Shown piece after piece: positions 10,898-20,876 of a stretch of 64,000 nucleotides of DNA. The stretch comes from Trebonia sp963777905 (GTDB taxonomy: Bacteria; Actinomycetota; Actinomycetes; Streptosporangiales; Streptosporangiaceae), in NCBI GenBank assembly GCA_963777905.1, contig CAVZSM010000019.1:62001-126000 (forward strand), given 5' to 3'. Each line of letters opens with the position of its first letter. The stretch's first letter is position 1. Below the pieces are notes generated by a model. It saw only the letters and a program-made list of their open reading frames with translations, did not search any database and had not been told where the DNA came from. The position numbers and the translations under genes are program-made.

Positions 10898-12301
10898 CTA
10901 CGCCCCCGAATTCGCCAGGATCGTGTTGACGTTGCCAGAGGCGGTCTTGAGCAGGGCCGGGATGTCGACGTTCGGCTCGGTCAGCACGGCGAGCATGACC
11001 GGGTCAAGCGTCTTGTAGACGGCCTGGGCATCGGTCGGCTCTCCGTCGCCCTTCTCCTGCGCGTTGACGTACGACGTGTACTGCGAGACCGGAATCGTCG
11101 CGTACTGAGTACGCAGCTGGTTGACCTTGGTGCCGCTCGCGCCGTCGAACAGTTGGGGCTCGGGGAAGCCGACCGTGAAGCCGTCTGCCTTCTGCCGCTG
11201 GAAGTTGAACTGGCCGACGCCGGGCGTCAGGTCCTCGAAGTTGAGCCACTTGACGCCGGCCGCGATCTGCGCCGGGGTGTCCTTCGGGGAGAACATGAAG
11301 CTGTTGCCACCCGACAGCGAGCCCGCCGGGGTACCGGTCAGGCTGGGCAGCGCGCCCATCCCGATGTCACTCAGGTTGCCCTTGTCGGTTGGCACGATCA
11401 CGTTGTAGATGTCGTCCGGCGCGCCGATGTACATGCCGAGCTTGCCCGCGGCGAACTGCTGCTGCAGCGTGCCCCAGGCCAGGCCCTGGGTGGGGCTCAT
11501 CGCCTTGTCGGTGAACCGCAGGGTGTGCAGTGCCGTCAGGATCGCCATGCCGTCGGCGTTATTGAAGTTCGCCGTCGGTGCGGCGCCGCTGTTGTTGACC
11601 GTGCTGCCGCCCAGTGCGTCCATGTAGGAGGAGAAGTGCCAGCCACCGTTGTTGCCCGCGCTGTAGTCGCCCCAGCCCTCGATGCCGTTGCCGAGCTTGG
11701 CGATGGCGGCGGCGTCCGTCTCGACCTGCGCCCAGGTAGTCGGCGGGTTGTTGGGGTTCAGCCCGGCCTGGGTGAACAGGGCTCGGTTGTAGATCAGGCC
11801 CTGGGTGTAGTTGGAGGTCGGCAGGCCGTAGAGAGTCGAGCCCGCCTCATCCGCCTTCATCGAGCTCGGCGCGATGTCGTTGAGCAGGGGCACGGTGGTT
11901 GTGTTCACGTACTTGGTGATGTTCGCCGCCTGGCCGGCCAGCAGTATCTGGGGCAGGTCAGTGAAATAGGCGTAGTAGAGGTTCGTCTCGGTCCCGGCGC
12001 GCAGCATCGCGGTGAACGTCGCCGGTACCGCGTCGCACGGGTAGTTGTAGACGCTGTTGATGGTGATGTTGGGGTTAGCCTTCTCGAAGATGGCTATGTC
12101 CTCAATCCACTCCTTGTGCTGCACTGGCTGCTGCGCCGCGGGCGGCGCGCAGTCGATGCTGACGGTCACTTTTCCGCCGGCCGAGGCCGAACCACCGCTA
12201 GATGAGCCGCTCGAGCAGGCCGCGACGGCGAGGATCAGGCCCGCCGCGGCGGCGACTCCCGCGAGCGGGCGGTAGCTCGGTCGGTAACGCTGTCTGATCA
12301 T
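10898..12301 (-). CDS. Extracellular solute-binding lipoprotein (family 1), alpha-glucoside type
   Basis: A 467-residue precursor: basic N-terminus, hydrophobic stretch and lipobox LAVAAC with Cys29, then a Ser/Gly linker and a MalE/family-1 binding fold (for example EKANPNITINSVYNY and YTQGLIYNRALFTQAGL). It is anchored outside the membrane and delivers sugar to the two permeases downstream. ATG 12301 is preceded by AAGGAAGGG. It is divergent from a LacI gene, and the 228-base spacer holds two inverted repeats that could be operators. The substrate is inferred from the adjoining GH13 gene. Confidence 0.92.
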   Translation of the reverse strand: MIRQRYRPSYRPLAGVAAAAGLILAVAACSSGSSSGGSASAGGKVTVSIDCAPPAAQQPVQHKEWIEDIAIFEKANPNITINSVYNYPCDAVPATFTAMLRAGTETNLYYAYFTDLPQILLAGQAANITKYVNTTTVPLLNDIAPSSMKADEAGSTLYGLPTSNYTQGLIYNRALFTQAGLNPNNPPTTWAQVETDAAAIAKLGNGIEGWGDYSAGNNGGWHFSSYMDALGGSTVNNSGAAPTANFNNADGMAILTALHTLRFTDKAMSPTQGLAWGTLQQQFAAGKLGMYIGAPDDIYNVIVPTDKGNLSDIGMGALPSLTGTPAGSLSGGNSFMFSPKDTPAQIAAGVKWLNFEDLTPGVGQFNFQRQKADGFTVGFPEPQLFDGASGTKVNQLRTQYATIPVSQYTSYVNAQEKGDGEPTDAQAVYKTLDPVMLAVLTEPNVDIPALLKTASGNVNTILANSGA

Positions 12302-12388
12302 CGATCGATCCCTTCCTTGGGGCACCGTCACCATTACGAGGAACATACAGAGATCGACATCCAGCGGCAAGATGTTGATGAAAGAATG

Positions 12389-12404
12389 CAAAGACACAAC
12401 TTTG
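12389..12404. promoter_or_regulatory. Candidate LacI operator, upstream of binding-protein gene
   Basis: CAAAG-ACACAA-CTTTG is an inverted repeat; inside it ACAACTTTGT forms a second, tighter palindrome (12396-12405) centred on CT. It lies about 90 bases upstream of the binding-protein start and shares the AA-CT-TT core with the site at 12493. Confidence 0.45.
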
Positions 12405-12492
12405 TCACGGTGATCCTGGACGCATACCCCGGAAAAGTTCCATCTCGGCGGCCAGGCCAGCCCAGAGCCGCACCATGGGTGACCTGCGTCAC

Positions 12493-12504
12493 GCAAACTT
12501 TTGC
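12493..12504. promoter_or_regulatory. Candidate LacI operator, upstream of lacI gene
   Basis: GCAAA-CT-TTTGC is a perfect palindrome 26 bases before the LacI start. A TATCGT (-10-like) ends seven bases before the ATG at 12530, so the transcript may be leaderless and this site would cover the -35 region, allowing autorepression. Confidence 0.5.
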
Positions 12505-12529
12505 TGGTAAATGCCGTATCGTTGCGGGC

Positions 12530-13573
12530 ATGACGCGAACTCCAGCCCGGCGGCTGGCCGAGGTCGCCAGGAAGGTCGGGGTCAGCGAGGCCACCGTGAG
12601 CCGGGTGCTCAACGGCAAGGCCGGCGTGTCCGACAGCACGAGGGAAGCGGTCCTCACCGCACTGGACGTGCTGGGGTATGAGCGCCCCACCCAGCTGCGC
12701 GGGCAGCGCGCCCGGCTCATCGGCCTGGTGCTGCCCGAACTGCAGAACCCCATCTTCCCCGCGCTCGCCGAGGTCATCGGCGGCGCGCTAGCGCAGCGCG
12801 GGTTCACCCCGGTGCTCTGCACCCGCACCGCCGGCGGCCTGTCCGAGGCCGACTACGTGGACATGCTGCTCGAGCAGCACGCGTCGGGGGTCGTGTTCGC
12901 CGGCGGCCACTTCGCCGAGCTCGCCGCCCCGCACGACCACTACCGGCTGCTGCACAGCCGCGGCGTCCCCGTCGTGCTCATCAACGCGGCGGTCGACAAC
13001 CTCGACTTCCCGTGCGTGGCCACCGACGACCTGTCCGCGGCGTCCCAGGCGTTCGGCCACCTCACCGCGCTCGGCCATGAGCGCATCGGGCTGGTGCTCG
13101 GCCCTGAGGACCACATGCCGTCGCGGCGGAAGCTGGCCGCGTTCCGCGACCAGGCGGCGCACGCCGGCCTGACCGTCACGCCGGTGGAACACGCGCTGTT
13201 CTCGCTGGAGGGCGGCCAGGCGGCGACTACCCGGATGCTGCGCGAGGGCGTGACCGGCATCATCTGCGCCAGCGACGTGCTCGCGCTCGGCGCGATCCGC
13301 GCGGCGCGCCGCACGGGCCTGTCGGTGCCGGGCGACGTCTCGGTCATCGGCTACGACGACTCCGGCTGGCTGAACTGCACCGATCCGCCGCTCACCACGG
13401 TCAGGCAGCCGATCGAGCCGATGGGCAAGGCCGCCGTCGCGCTGCTGGTCAACCAGATGGAAAGCCTCGTCGCCCGCCCGGAAGAGCTGCTCTTCGAACC
13501 GGAGCTGGTCGTCCGCGGCTCCACCGGCCCCGCCACGGTGCGCCCGCAGGCAAAAGTCACAGCAATCAGCTGA
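12530..13573 (+). CDS. LacI family transcriptional regulator (alpha-glucoside locus)
   Basis: A 347-residue LacI protein: helix-turn-helix RLAEVARKVGVSEATVSRVLNG at about 9-30, hinge helix near 50-60, then a periplasmic-binding-like sensor domain ending in the usual PPLTTVRQPIEPMG. It is divergent from the sugar-binding lipoprotein and so probably represses the alpha-glucoside genes, with sugar as inducer. ATG 12530 has no convincing ribosome site but a -10-like TATCGT seven bases upstream, consistent with a leaderless start. Confidence 0.93.
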   Translation: MTRTPARRLAEVARKVGVSEATVSRVLNGKAGVSDSTREAVLTALDVLGYERPTQLRGQRARLIGLVLPELQNPIFPALAEVIGGALAQRGFTPVLCTRTAGGLSEADYVDMLLEQHASGVVFAGGHFAELAAPHDHYRLLHSRGVPVVLINAAVDNLDFPCVATDDLSAASQAFGHLTALGHERIGLVLGPEDHMPSRRKLAAFRDQAAHAGLTVTPVEHALFSLEGGQAATTRMLREGVTGIICASDVLALGAIRAARRTGLSVPGDVSVIGYDDSGWLNCTDPPLTTVRQPIEPMGKAAVALLVNQMESLVARPEELLFEPELVVRGSTGPATVRPQAKVTAIS

Positions 13574-13657
13574 CACCCGGCTGCAAAAAGCCGAGGTATC
13601 CGCCGCATACGGGAATCCTTATCCCGAACGGGCCCGTGCTTTCTCCCGGCTGGTCCA

Positions 13658-13767
13658 GCCGACTCACCGGGCGGCTCCGCCCCGCCGGCCGCCTCGCCAG
13701 CGTTCCGCCGACTCACCGGGCGGCCCCGCCCCGCCGGCCGCCTCGCCAGCGTTCTGCCGACTCACCA
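13658..13767. repeat. 49-base tandem repeat, two copies plus partial third
   Basis: Units begin GCCGACTCACC at 13658, 13707 and 13756, exactly 49 bases apart. The first two are nearly identical throughout; the third matches only its first dozen bases. No spacer differs between units, so this is not a CRISPR array. Confidence 0.9.
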
Positions 13768-13926
13768 CCCGCACCGTCCTTGCCGCCCGGCCTTCCCAGG
13801 CAAATCACCGCCTCCGGCATGGCGCACCTCACGGTCATCCCGTCCTGTCCGTCGGCTGTCCGGCACGGCTCCCCTCACGATCACCCCGTAGGCCCCACCT
13901 CCTGTCACACCAGTCACTCCTCTTGG

Positions 13927-13994
13927 CTTTGTTGATGCGGTGACCACTTCTCAGGCTCGGTGACCGGTCACATATGGTCACCACGTCAACAAAG
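13927..13994. repeat. 20-bp inverted repeat enclosing GTGACCGGTCAC palindrome
   Basis: Left arm 13927-13946 and right arm 13975-13994 pair at 18 of 20 positions. The 28-base loop holds the perfect palindrome GTGACCGGTCAC (13960-13971), which recurs at 14129-14140 beside another GTGACC half-site. Confidence 0.85.
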
Positions 13995-14232
13995 AGCCAC
14001 TAGGTACCCCGGGCCTGTGAAGCCCGTGAGAGCTGCGGGCTGACTAGGGCCTCGCCGACGCCGGTCACCCGGTTCGCCTGCCCCGACTTTGCATCCTGGG
14101 CGCCACCTTGCATACCGCGTGACCACTTGTGACCGGTCACTCGACTCGGAAAATGGTCATGGCGGCTGCAAAGTGCGCGGAAGGGACTCATGTGGCGCAA
14201 GAGGCTGTGAGGGGCGTGTGCCTGGTGGGGCG

Positions 14233-15381
14233 TCAGTGCCAGGCGGGGCCCTCGGTGATCGGGTGGGCCCGGATGTAGTCCTCGTCCACCTCAACCCCGA
14301 GCCCCGGGCCCTCCAGCGGCAGCACCGTGCCGTCCGCGCTCAGCTCGTAGGACGCCGAGCAGGCGACCGTGCGCAGCGGGTTATCGGTTGAGCCGTCGGC
14401 CTCGAAGTAACGGGCGTTGCCGATGCTCGCGAGGTAGTGCACGCTGGCCGCGAAGTTCAGCCCGGTGTGGCAGCCGTGCGTGCAGACCGGCAGGCCGGCC
14501 CCGGCGGCCAGCGCGGCGATGCGCAGCGCCTCGGTGATGCCGCCGCAGCGGGACAGGTCGGGCTGGACCACCGAGACGGCTCCAAGATCGAGCAGCCGCT
14601 GGAACTCGTAGCGGGTGTAGCAGTTCTCGCCCGCCGCGAGCGGCAGGTACGGCGCGGCCAGCGAAGCGGCGGCACGCCACAGGTGGTCCGCGTACGGCGG
14701 GAACGGCTCCTCCAGCCAGCCTGCCCCGGCGTCGGCCAGCACCGGCAGCATGGCGCGGACGTCATCGACGGAGTAACGGCAGTTGGCGTCGGCCAGCAGC
14801 GCCACGTCTGCGGGGAGGGCCGAGCGCATCGCACGGGCCCGTTCCGAATCACTGGAAAGCGAGTCGCCGAGCCGCAGCTTGACGGCGCGGTAGCCGAGCG
14901 CGACCTGGGCCAGCGCCTCCTCGGTCACGGCGGCCGGGGCGGCGTACCCGAGGGCGAAGCCGCCCGCGTACGCGGGCACCGGGCGGGCGGCGCCGCCGAG
15001 CAGCCGGTACAGCGGCAGGCCGAGCGCCTTGCCCTTGACGTCCCACAGCGCCATGTCGATGCCGCTCATCGCGCAGACGCAGGCGGCGCAGGTGCCGTGG
15101 TTGGCCAGCACGCGGCTCTCGAACCGGGCCCAGACCTCGGTGGTCGCAGAAGCGTCCATGCCGGTCAGCAGGTCGCGCAGCGTCGTGTCGATCGTCGCGG
15201 CGACGGCCAGCGGGGCGCGCCCGTTGTAGGACTCGCCGTACCCGGTCAGGCCGTCGGCGGTGGTGACCTTGACGATCACCGTGTCCCGTTTGCTGACCGA
15301 GCCGAGTCCCTGGGTGACGGCCTGCTTCAGCGGGACCGAGCAGGGCAGCGCCTCGATGCTCGCGATCGTGAGGTCTTTCAA
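14233..15381 (-). CDS. Mandelate racemase / muconate lactonizing enzyme family protein
   Basis: A 382-residue enolase-superfamily enzyme: N-terminal capping domain, then a TIM barrel. Metal ligands appear as ADAN (Asp198), LEEPF (Glu224 or Glu225) and AAGEN (Glu252). The catalytic position usually KxK or KxH reads KLR (Lys168, Arg170), and THGCH (His302) is on the far side of the barrel. Enzymes of this fold abstract a proton next to a carboxylate; whether this one racemises, dehydrates or cycloisomerises is not clear. It follows the CmcJ-like gene by three bases and so is likely in its operon. Confidence 0.88.
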   Translation of the reverse strand: MKDLTIASIEALPCSVPLKQAVTQGLGSVSKRDTVIVKVTTADGLTGYGESYNGRAPLAVAATIDTTLRDLLTGMDASATTEVWARFESRVLANHGTCAACVCAMSGIDMALWDVKGKALGLPLYRLLGGAARPVPAYAGGFALGYAAPAAVTEEALAQVALGYRAVKLRLGDSLSSDSERARAMRSALPADVALLADANCRYSVDDVRAMLPVLADAGAGWLEEPFPPYADHLWRAAASLAAPYLPLAAGENCYTRYEFQRLLDLGAVSVVQPDLSRCGGITEALRIAALAAGAGLPVCTHGCHTGLNFAASVHYLASIGNARYFEADGSTDNPLRTVACSASYELSADGTVLPLEGPGLGVEVDEDYIRAHPITEGPAWH

Positions 15382-15384
15382 GGG

Positions 15385-16185
15385 CTACTCCGCGTAGAAG
15401 GCGAACATCCGGATTTCGATCGACGCGCGCGGCGGCGCGTCAGCGGGGCACGACTGGTCGGTGAACGCGCTGTGCGGCACCTGTTCCGCGCGGGCCGGAT
15501 CGGAATCGAAGCCGCGGAACACGTACGCCTCGTCTCGCGTCATGTCCGCGCAGTACCACCAGCGGTGCCGGCCGCTGTGCAGGTAGGTGATGTTCTCCCA
15601 GGTCACCAGCTCGCCGTTGGCGACCCGCATGGTGATCTCGCAGTACTGCTTGTCGTCGGGCGCCACGGTCCGCGTGTCGCACAGCGCCAGCGGCACGTCC
15701 TGCGGCGGCCCGGAGAACGCCCGCCAGATGTTGTACACCGCGTACCGGTGCCGGAGGCGCGCCTCCGCCTCGTCAGGCGGCAGGTTCCTGCGCAGCATCT
15801 GCTCGGCCGCGGCGGCGCTGAAGTCCGCGTGCGCGAAGTCCCCGGTGAAGGTCGCCCCCGCGGGGCGCTCGCCTGCCCGGCCGCTGACCCGGATCACGGG
15901 GCGGTTCAGCAGCGCGGTCGCGGCGCACCCGGTCAGCGCGCGGAGCAGCTCTGCGGCCTCGGCGGGATACACCCGGGCTACCTCGTCGCCGTCGTAGAAG
16001 TCGCGCACGCTGGTGGGCGCCGCGACGGCGGCGAAGCCCTCCCGGTCGAGCGAGCAGTCGCCGGGACCGTCGCGCATGTCCCCGATCGTGACGGACCTGC
16101 CGGACAGCGGCAGGCTGGTGAAGTCGGGGCGGACGCCGGGCGCGGGCCGCCGCGGCGGGTCGTAGTAGGCGATCTGGGCGCGCAT
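15385..16185 (-). CDS. CmcJ/NvfI family oxidoreductase
   Basis: A 266-residue protein resembling the CmcJ / gibberellin-desaturase-like group: GDMRDGPGDCSLDREGF near the start, FAHADFS (an HxD that could bind iron) around residue 117, YAVYNIWRAFSGPPQDVPLALCD and a C-terminal SAFTDQSCPADAPPRASIEIRMFAFY. Relatives include the cephamycin CmcJ protein and fungal non-haem iron oxygenases. Substrate unknown. It sits between an SDR gene (three-base gap) and the enolase-family gene, so the three probably act on one compound. Confidence 0.82.
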   Translation of the reverse strand: MRAQIAYYDPPRRPAPGVRPDFTSLPLSGRSVTIGDMRDGPGDCSLDREGFAAVAAPTSVRDFYDGDEVARVYPAEAAELLRALTGCAATALLNRPVIRVSGRAGERPAGATFTGDFAHADFSAAAAEQMLRRNLPPDEAEARLRHRYAVYNIWRAFSGPPQDVPLALCDTRTVAPDDKQYCEITMRVANGELVTWENITYLHSGRHRWWYCADMTRDEAYVFRGFDSDPARAEQVPHSAFTDQSCPADAPPRASIEIRMFAFYAE

Positions 16186-16188
16186 GAG

Positions 16189-17010
16189 TCACATCTCCGC
16201 GGCCTGCTCGCGGAACGCGGCGGCGATCGCCTCGTGGCGCGCCCGCACCTGCGGGTACCAGTCCGGGTGGGTCAGCGCGTACAGGTCGCCGCGCTTGATC
16301 GCGCGGACCACGACGGCGCCGGCCTCGTCCGGGCCGATCCAGCGGTAGGCCGGGTTGTCCTCGAGCTGGATGTCGACGTCCTCGAGGGCCCGGTCGGGCA
16401 GGCCGGCCGGGCGGTTCCGCGAGCTGGTGCCGATGTTGGTGCGGACCGTCCCGGGGCAGAGCACGGAGGCGCCGACCTTCGAGTTCTCCGCGGCGAGTTC
16501 GGCGGCCAGCACCTCGGTGAGCGCCACCACCCCGTACTTGGCGACCGCGTACGAGCCGATCCGCGGCGGCGCGACCAGCCCGGCCATCGAGGCGGTGTTC
16601 ACGATGTGCCCGCCGTCGGGGTTGGCGCGCAGGATCGGCAGGAACACGTGCACGCCGTGGATGACCCCGTACAGGTTCACGCCGAGGATCCAGTGCCAGT
16701 CGTCCATGGTCAGGTCTTTGATCGCCGCCATCGGCCCGATGCCGGCGTTGTTGCAGACCACGTGCACGGTCCCGTACAGCTCTTGAGCGGTGCGGGCGAG
16801 CGCCTCGACGCTGGCGGCGTCGCTGACGTCGGCGGGTACGCCGGTCGCGCCGATCTCGCCCGCGGTCTTGTCGAGCGCGTCGCGCTCGATGTCGGCGATG
16901 ATCACCCGCATGCCCTCGGCGACGAGCTGGGTGGCGATGCCCTTGCCGATCCCGGACGCGCCGCCGGTCACGACCGCAACCTTGCCGCGCAGCTCCGGCA
17001 GCCCGCTCAC
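16189..17010 (-). CDS. SDR family NAD(P)-dependent oxidoreductase
   Basis: A 273-residue short-chain dehydrogenase: TGGASGIGKG cofactor motif, NNAGIG, a catalytic Ser in NTASMAG and SYAVAKYG (Tyr and Lys). ADIERD after the second strand suggests NAD preference. First gene of the SDR / CmcJ-like / enolase-family operon. The GTG at 17010 has no good ribosome site of its own; an eight-codon frame with a strong AAGGAG ends on it, implying translational coupling or, less likely, a disturbed true start. Confidence 0.9.
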   Translation of the reverse strand: MSGLPELRGKVAVVTGGASGIGKGIATQLVAEGMRVIIADIERDALDKTAGEIGATGVPADVSDAASVEALARTAQELYGTVHVVCNNAGIGPMAAIKDLTMDDWHWILGVNLYGVIHGVHVFLPILRANPDGGHIVNTASMAGLVAPPRIGSYAVAKYGVVALTEVLAAELAAENSKVGASVLCPGTVRTNIGTSSRNRPAGLPDRALEDVDIQLEDNPAYRWIGPDEAGAVVVRAIKRGDLYALTHPDWYPQVRARHEAIAAAFREQAAEM

Positions 17011-17033
17011 CGGCCGGCCCTAGTGTCTGCCAT
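17007..17033 (-). other. Possible eight-codon leader frame coupled to the SDR gene
   Basis: AAGGAGCGGCC precedes an ATG at 17033 that encodes MADTRAGR and stops at TGA (17007-17009), overlapping the SDR GTG start as GTGA. The ribosome site is much stronger than any for the GTG itself. It may be a coupling leader; alternatively a base change could have separated a true start from the gene. Confidence 0.4.
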
Positions 17034-17114
17034 GGCCGCTCCTTCGCCCGCGATCCGGATCCGGTTTGTCCCACTGTCGAGACTCCCCGATCCAGCGCCC
17101 GGGCGCAATCCCGG

Positions 17115-18350
<1,236 letters not shown>

Positions 18351-18473
18351 GGAGGAACTCCCTCGTTGTGCCGTGCTCAGAGCCTAAAGCACACGCGTCG
18401 CAGCCGTTAAGACCTGTTTCCGCGACACAGCCCTGAAACGTGAATTATGTCGGTAATTGTGCGCTATGGGTAG

Positions 18474-20843
18474 CTAATCGGAAAGATCATGAACCGTCAC
18501 GGGCGTGTCGAGGATCCGGTCGGCCCCCACCGCACGCGACGGGCCGCAGAGCGTGAAAGAGCCGGTCAGCGGCAGGCTGTCCGACGCCCCGCCGACCGCC
18601 ACGGTGATCTCGCCAGGCTCGACGACCCGGATGCCGGCCCGGCCGGTGAACGAGGTCCGGTCGGCGTGCACCCGGAACGCCACCCGGCGCGCCTCGCCAG
18701 GCGCCAGCGGCACCCGGGTGAACCCGGCCAGCCAGCGCACCGGCCGCACCACGGACGCGACGGGATCGCCGAGGTAGAGCTGCACGACCTCGGTCCCCGC
18801 GGCGTCGCCGGTGTTGCGGACGGTGCACGAAATCTCCACCGCGCCGTCGGTCGGCACGTCGTCCGCGGACAGCATCAGGTCCGAGTAGCCGAACGTCGTG
18901 TACGACAGCCCGTGCCCGAACGCGAACAGCGGCGCCGGGTCGACCGAGCTGTTGCCGGTGCCGGCCGCGTTGCGTGACCGCAGGTAGGTAGACGGCTGCG
19001 CGCCCGGCGCCGCGGGCAGCTCGACGGGCAGCTTGCCGCTCGGCGTCACGCTACCGGTGAGCACCCCGGCGATCGCGGGACCGCCCTCCTCGCCGGGAAA
19101 GAACGCCTGCACGATGGCGGCGAGCAGGCCGGCCACGCCGCCGATCGCGTACGGGCGCCCGGTGACGAGCACGGCCACGACCGGCTTCCCGGTGTCGGCG
19201 AGGGCGTGCAGCAGGTCTTCCTGCACGCCGGGCAGCCGCAACTCGGTGACGTCGCAGCCCTCGCCCGAGGTGCCACGGCCGAACAATCCCGCCTCATCTC
19301 CGACGACTGCGACTATCTTTTCCGCCGAACGGGCGCTGGCGACTGCCGCGGCGAACCCGCTCCTGTCCGCGGTGCGCACGTCGCAGCCGCGGCTGTGCAC
19401 CACATCGGGCAGCTCCGCGCGCAGCGCGCCGAGGAGGGTGGTCACCTCGACGCCGGCGCCGTCGGTGCTGGCCAGGTGCCTGGGCATGGTGTAGCAGCCG
19501 AAGAACGCCAGCGGGTCGTCGGCGAGCGGGCCGATCACCGCGACCCGGCCCGTTTCCCCGCCCGCGGGTGCCAGCGGGAGCGCGCCGCCGTCGTTGGCGA
19601 GCAGCACGACGGACTGCTCGGCCAGGCGGCGGGCCAGCGCGCGCTGCGCGGGCGGGTCCAGGTCGATGTCCGTTGCTTGCCCGGCTGCTTCCTCGGCGGC
19701 ACTGGCCGGGCCGTCGGGGGCGCTGGGAATCACGGACCAGCCGGGGTCGAGCATGCCGAGCTCGAACTTCTGCCGCAGCACGCGGGCGACCGCCCGGTCC
19801 ACGACCTCCATGGCGACGTCTCCGTCCTCGACGGCCGAGCGCAGCGGGTCCCCGTAGCAGCGCACGGTGGGCAGCTCCACATCGATGCCCGCGGCGAGGG
19901 CCAGCGTCGCGGCGCCCGCCGGGTCGCCGGCGACCGCGTGCTGGAGCTCGAGGAAGGAGACCGCGTAATAGTCCGACACGACGAGGCCGTCGAAGCCGAG
20001 CTGATCGCGCAGCAGCGCGCCGAGCAGCTCGGGGTCGGCGCTCGCTGGCACGCCGTCGATGTCGACGTAGGACGGCATCACCGAACGGGCGCCGCCGAGC
20101 CTGATGGCCATCTCGAACGGCGGCAGGATGACGTCGGCGAGTTCCCTCGGCCCCATGGACACTGGCGCCATGTTGCGCCCGGCGCGGGAAGCGGAGTACG
20201 CGGCGAAGTGCTTCAGCGTGGCCTGCACGCCTGCCGCCTGGAGCCCCTGCACGTACCCGGTCCCGATGCTGCCGACCAGGTACGGGTCCTCGCCGATGGT
20301 CTCCTCGGTCCGGCCCCAGCGGGGGTCGCGGCTGACGTCGAGGACGGGCGCCAGGCCCTGGTGCACGCCGACGGCGCGCATCGCGGCGCCGATCCCCCTG
20401 GCCATGTCGCGGACCAGCGCCGGGTCGAAGGAGGCGCCCCACGCGAGCGGGGTGGGGAAGATCGTGGCGGTCCAGGTGGCGAAGCCGGTCAGGCATTCCT
20501 CGTGCGCGACCGCGGGGATGCCGAACCTGCTGGCCGCCATGACCCGAGCCTGCAGCGCGGCCAGCGCGCGCATGCCCTCCGCCGGCGTCACCGGCCGGGT
20601 GCCGAACACCCGGGTGAGCTGGCCCATCCCGCACTTGATGAGCTCGTCGAGCGACGGCCCGTCGTGGCTGAAGAACAGGTCTTGCATCGGGGCGACGCCG
20701 CCGTCGTCGCCCGCGGCGCCCATCCAGACGCTGCCGAGCTGGGCGAGCTTCTCCTCCAGGGTCATCCTGCCGAGCAGGTCGGTGACTCGCTGGTCGACAG
20801 GAAACCCGGGGTCTCGCCAGGTTTCGACGTCGGTCTGGGTCAC
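18474..20843 (-). CDS. Glycoside hydrolase family 3 (beta-xylosidase / beta-glucosidase)
   Basis: A 789-residue GH3 enzyme. The N-terminal barrel carries the substrate motif LKHFAAYS (211-213 KHF) and nucleophile Asp291 in GLVVSDYYAV; the alpha/beta sandwich domain and a C-terminal fibronectin-III-like domain (SCTVRNTGDAAGTEVVQLYLG) follow. No signal peptide, so it should cleave imported oligosaccharides. The context (xylanase, xylose isomerase, xylobiose-type importer) argues for beta-xylosidase activity as in BxlA. The GTG at 20843 has AAAGGAG upstream; the broken lacI ends 33 bases before it. Confidence 0.92.
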   Translation of the reverse strand: MTQTDVETWRDPGFPVDQRVTDLLGRMTLEEKLAQLGSVWMGAAGDDGGVAPMQDLFFSHDGPSLDELIKCGMGQLTRVFGTRPVTPAEGMRALAALQARVMAASRFGIPAVAHEECLTGFATWTATIFPTPLAWGASFDPALVRDMARGIGAAMRAVGVHQGLAPVLDVSRDPRWGRTEETIGEDPYLVGSIGTGYVQGLQAAGVQATLKHFAAYSASRAGRNMAPVSMGPRELADVILPPFEMAIRLGGARSVMPSYVDIDGVPASADPELLGALLRDQLGFDGLVVSDYYAVSFLELQHAVAGDPAGAATLALAAGIDVELPTVRCYGDPLRSAVEDGDVAMEVVDRAVARVLRQKFELGMLDPGWSVIPSAPDGPASAAEEAAGQATDIDLDPPAQRALARRLAEQSVVLLANDGGALPLAPAGGETGRVAVIGPLADDPLAFFGCYTMPRHLASTDGAGVEVTTLLGALRAELPDVVHSRGCDVRTADRSGFAAAVASARSAEKIVAVVGDEAGLFGRGTSGEGCDVTELRLPGVQEDLLHALADTGKPVVAVLVTGRPYAIGGVAGLLAAIVQAFFPGEEGGPAIAGVLTGSVTPSGKLPVELPAAPGAQPSTYLRSRNAAGTGNSSVDPAPLFAFGHGLSYTTFGYSDLMLSADDVPTDGAVEISCTVRNTGDAAGTEVVQLYLGDPVASVVRPVRWLAGFTRVPLAPGEARRVAFRVHADRTSFTGRAGIRVVEPGEITVAVGGASDSLPLTGSFTLCGPSRAVGADRILDTPVTVHDLSD

Positions 20844-20876
20844 GTGCTCTCCTTTGCGGGTGCCGGGACTGCCGTG

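Larger units (their letters stand above)
13574..14232. other. 659-base stretch without a recognised gene
   Basis: It lies between the converging lacI (plus) and enolase-family (minus) genes. It contains a 49-base tandem repeat, a 20-bp imperfect inverted repeat and two copies of the palindrome GTGACCGGTCAC (13960-13971 and 14129-14140). Short open frames here show no family signature. I see no tRNA, transposase or terminator with a T-run. Confidence 0.8.

Noticed and set aside
13658..13767. Possible CRISPR-like array
   Set aside because: Units are directly adjacent with a constant 49-base period and no variable spacers; no cas genes are near.
14000..14200. 66-codon minus-strand frame in the repeat-rich intergenic region
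   Set aside because: No ribosome site, no similarity, and it runs through palindromic DNA; insufficient support for a gene.
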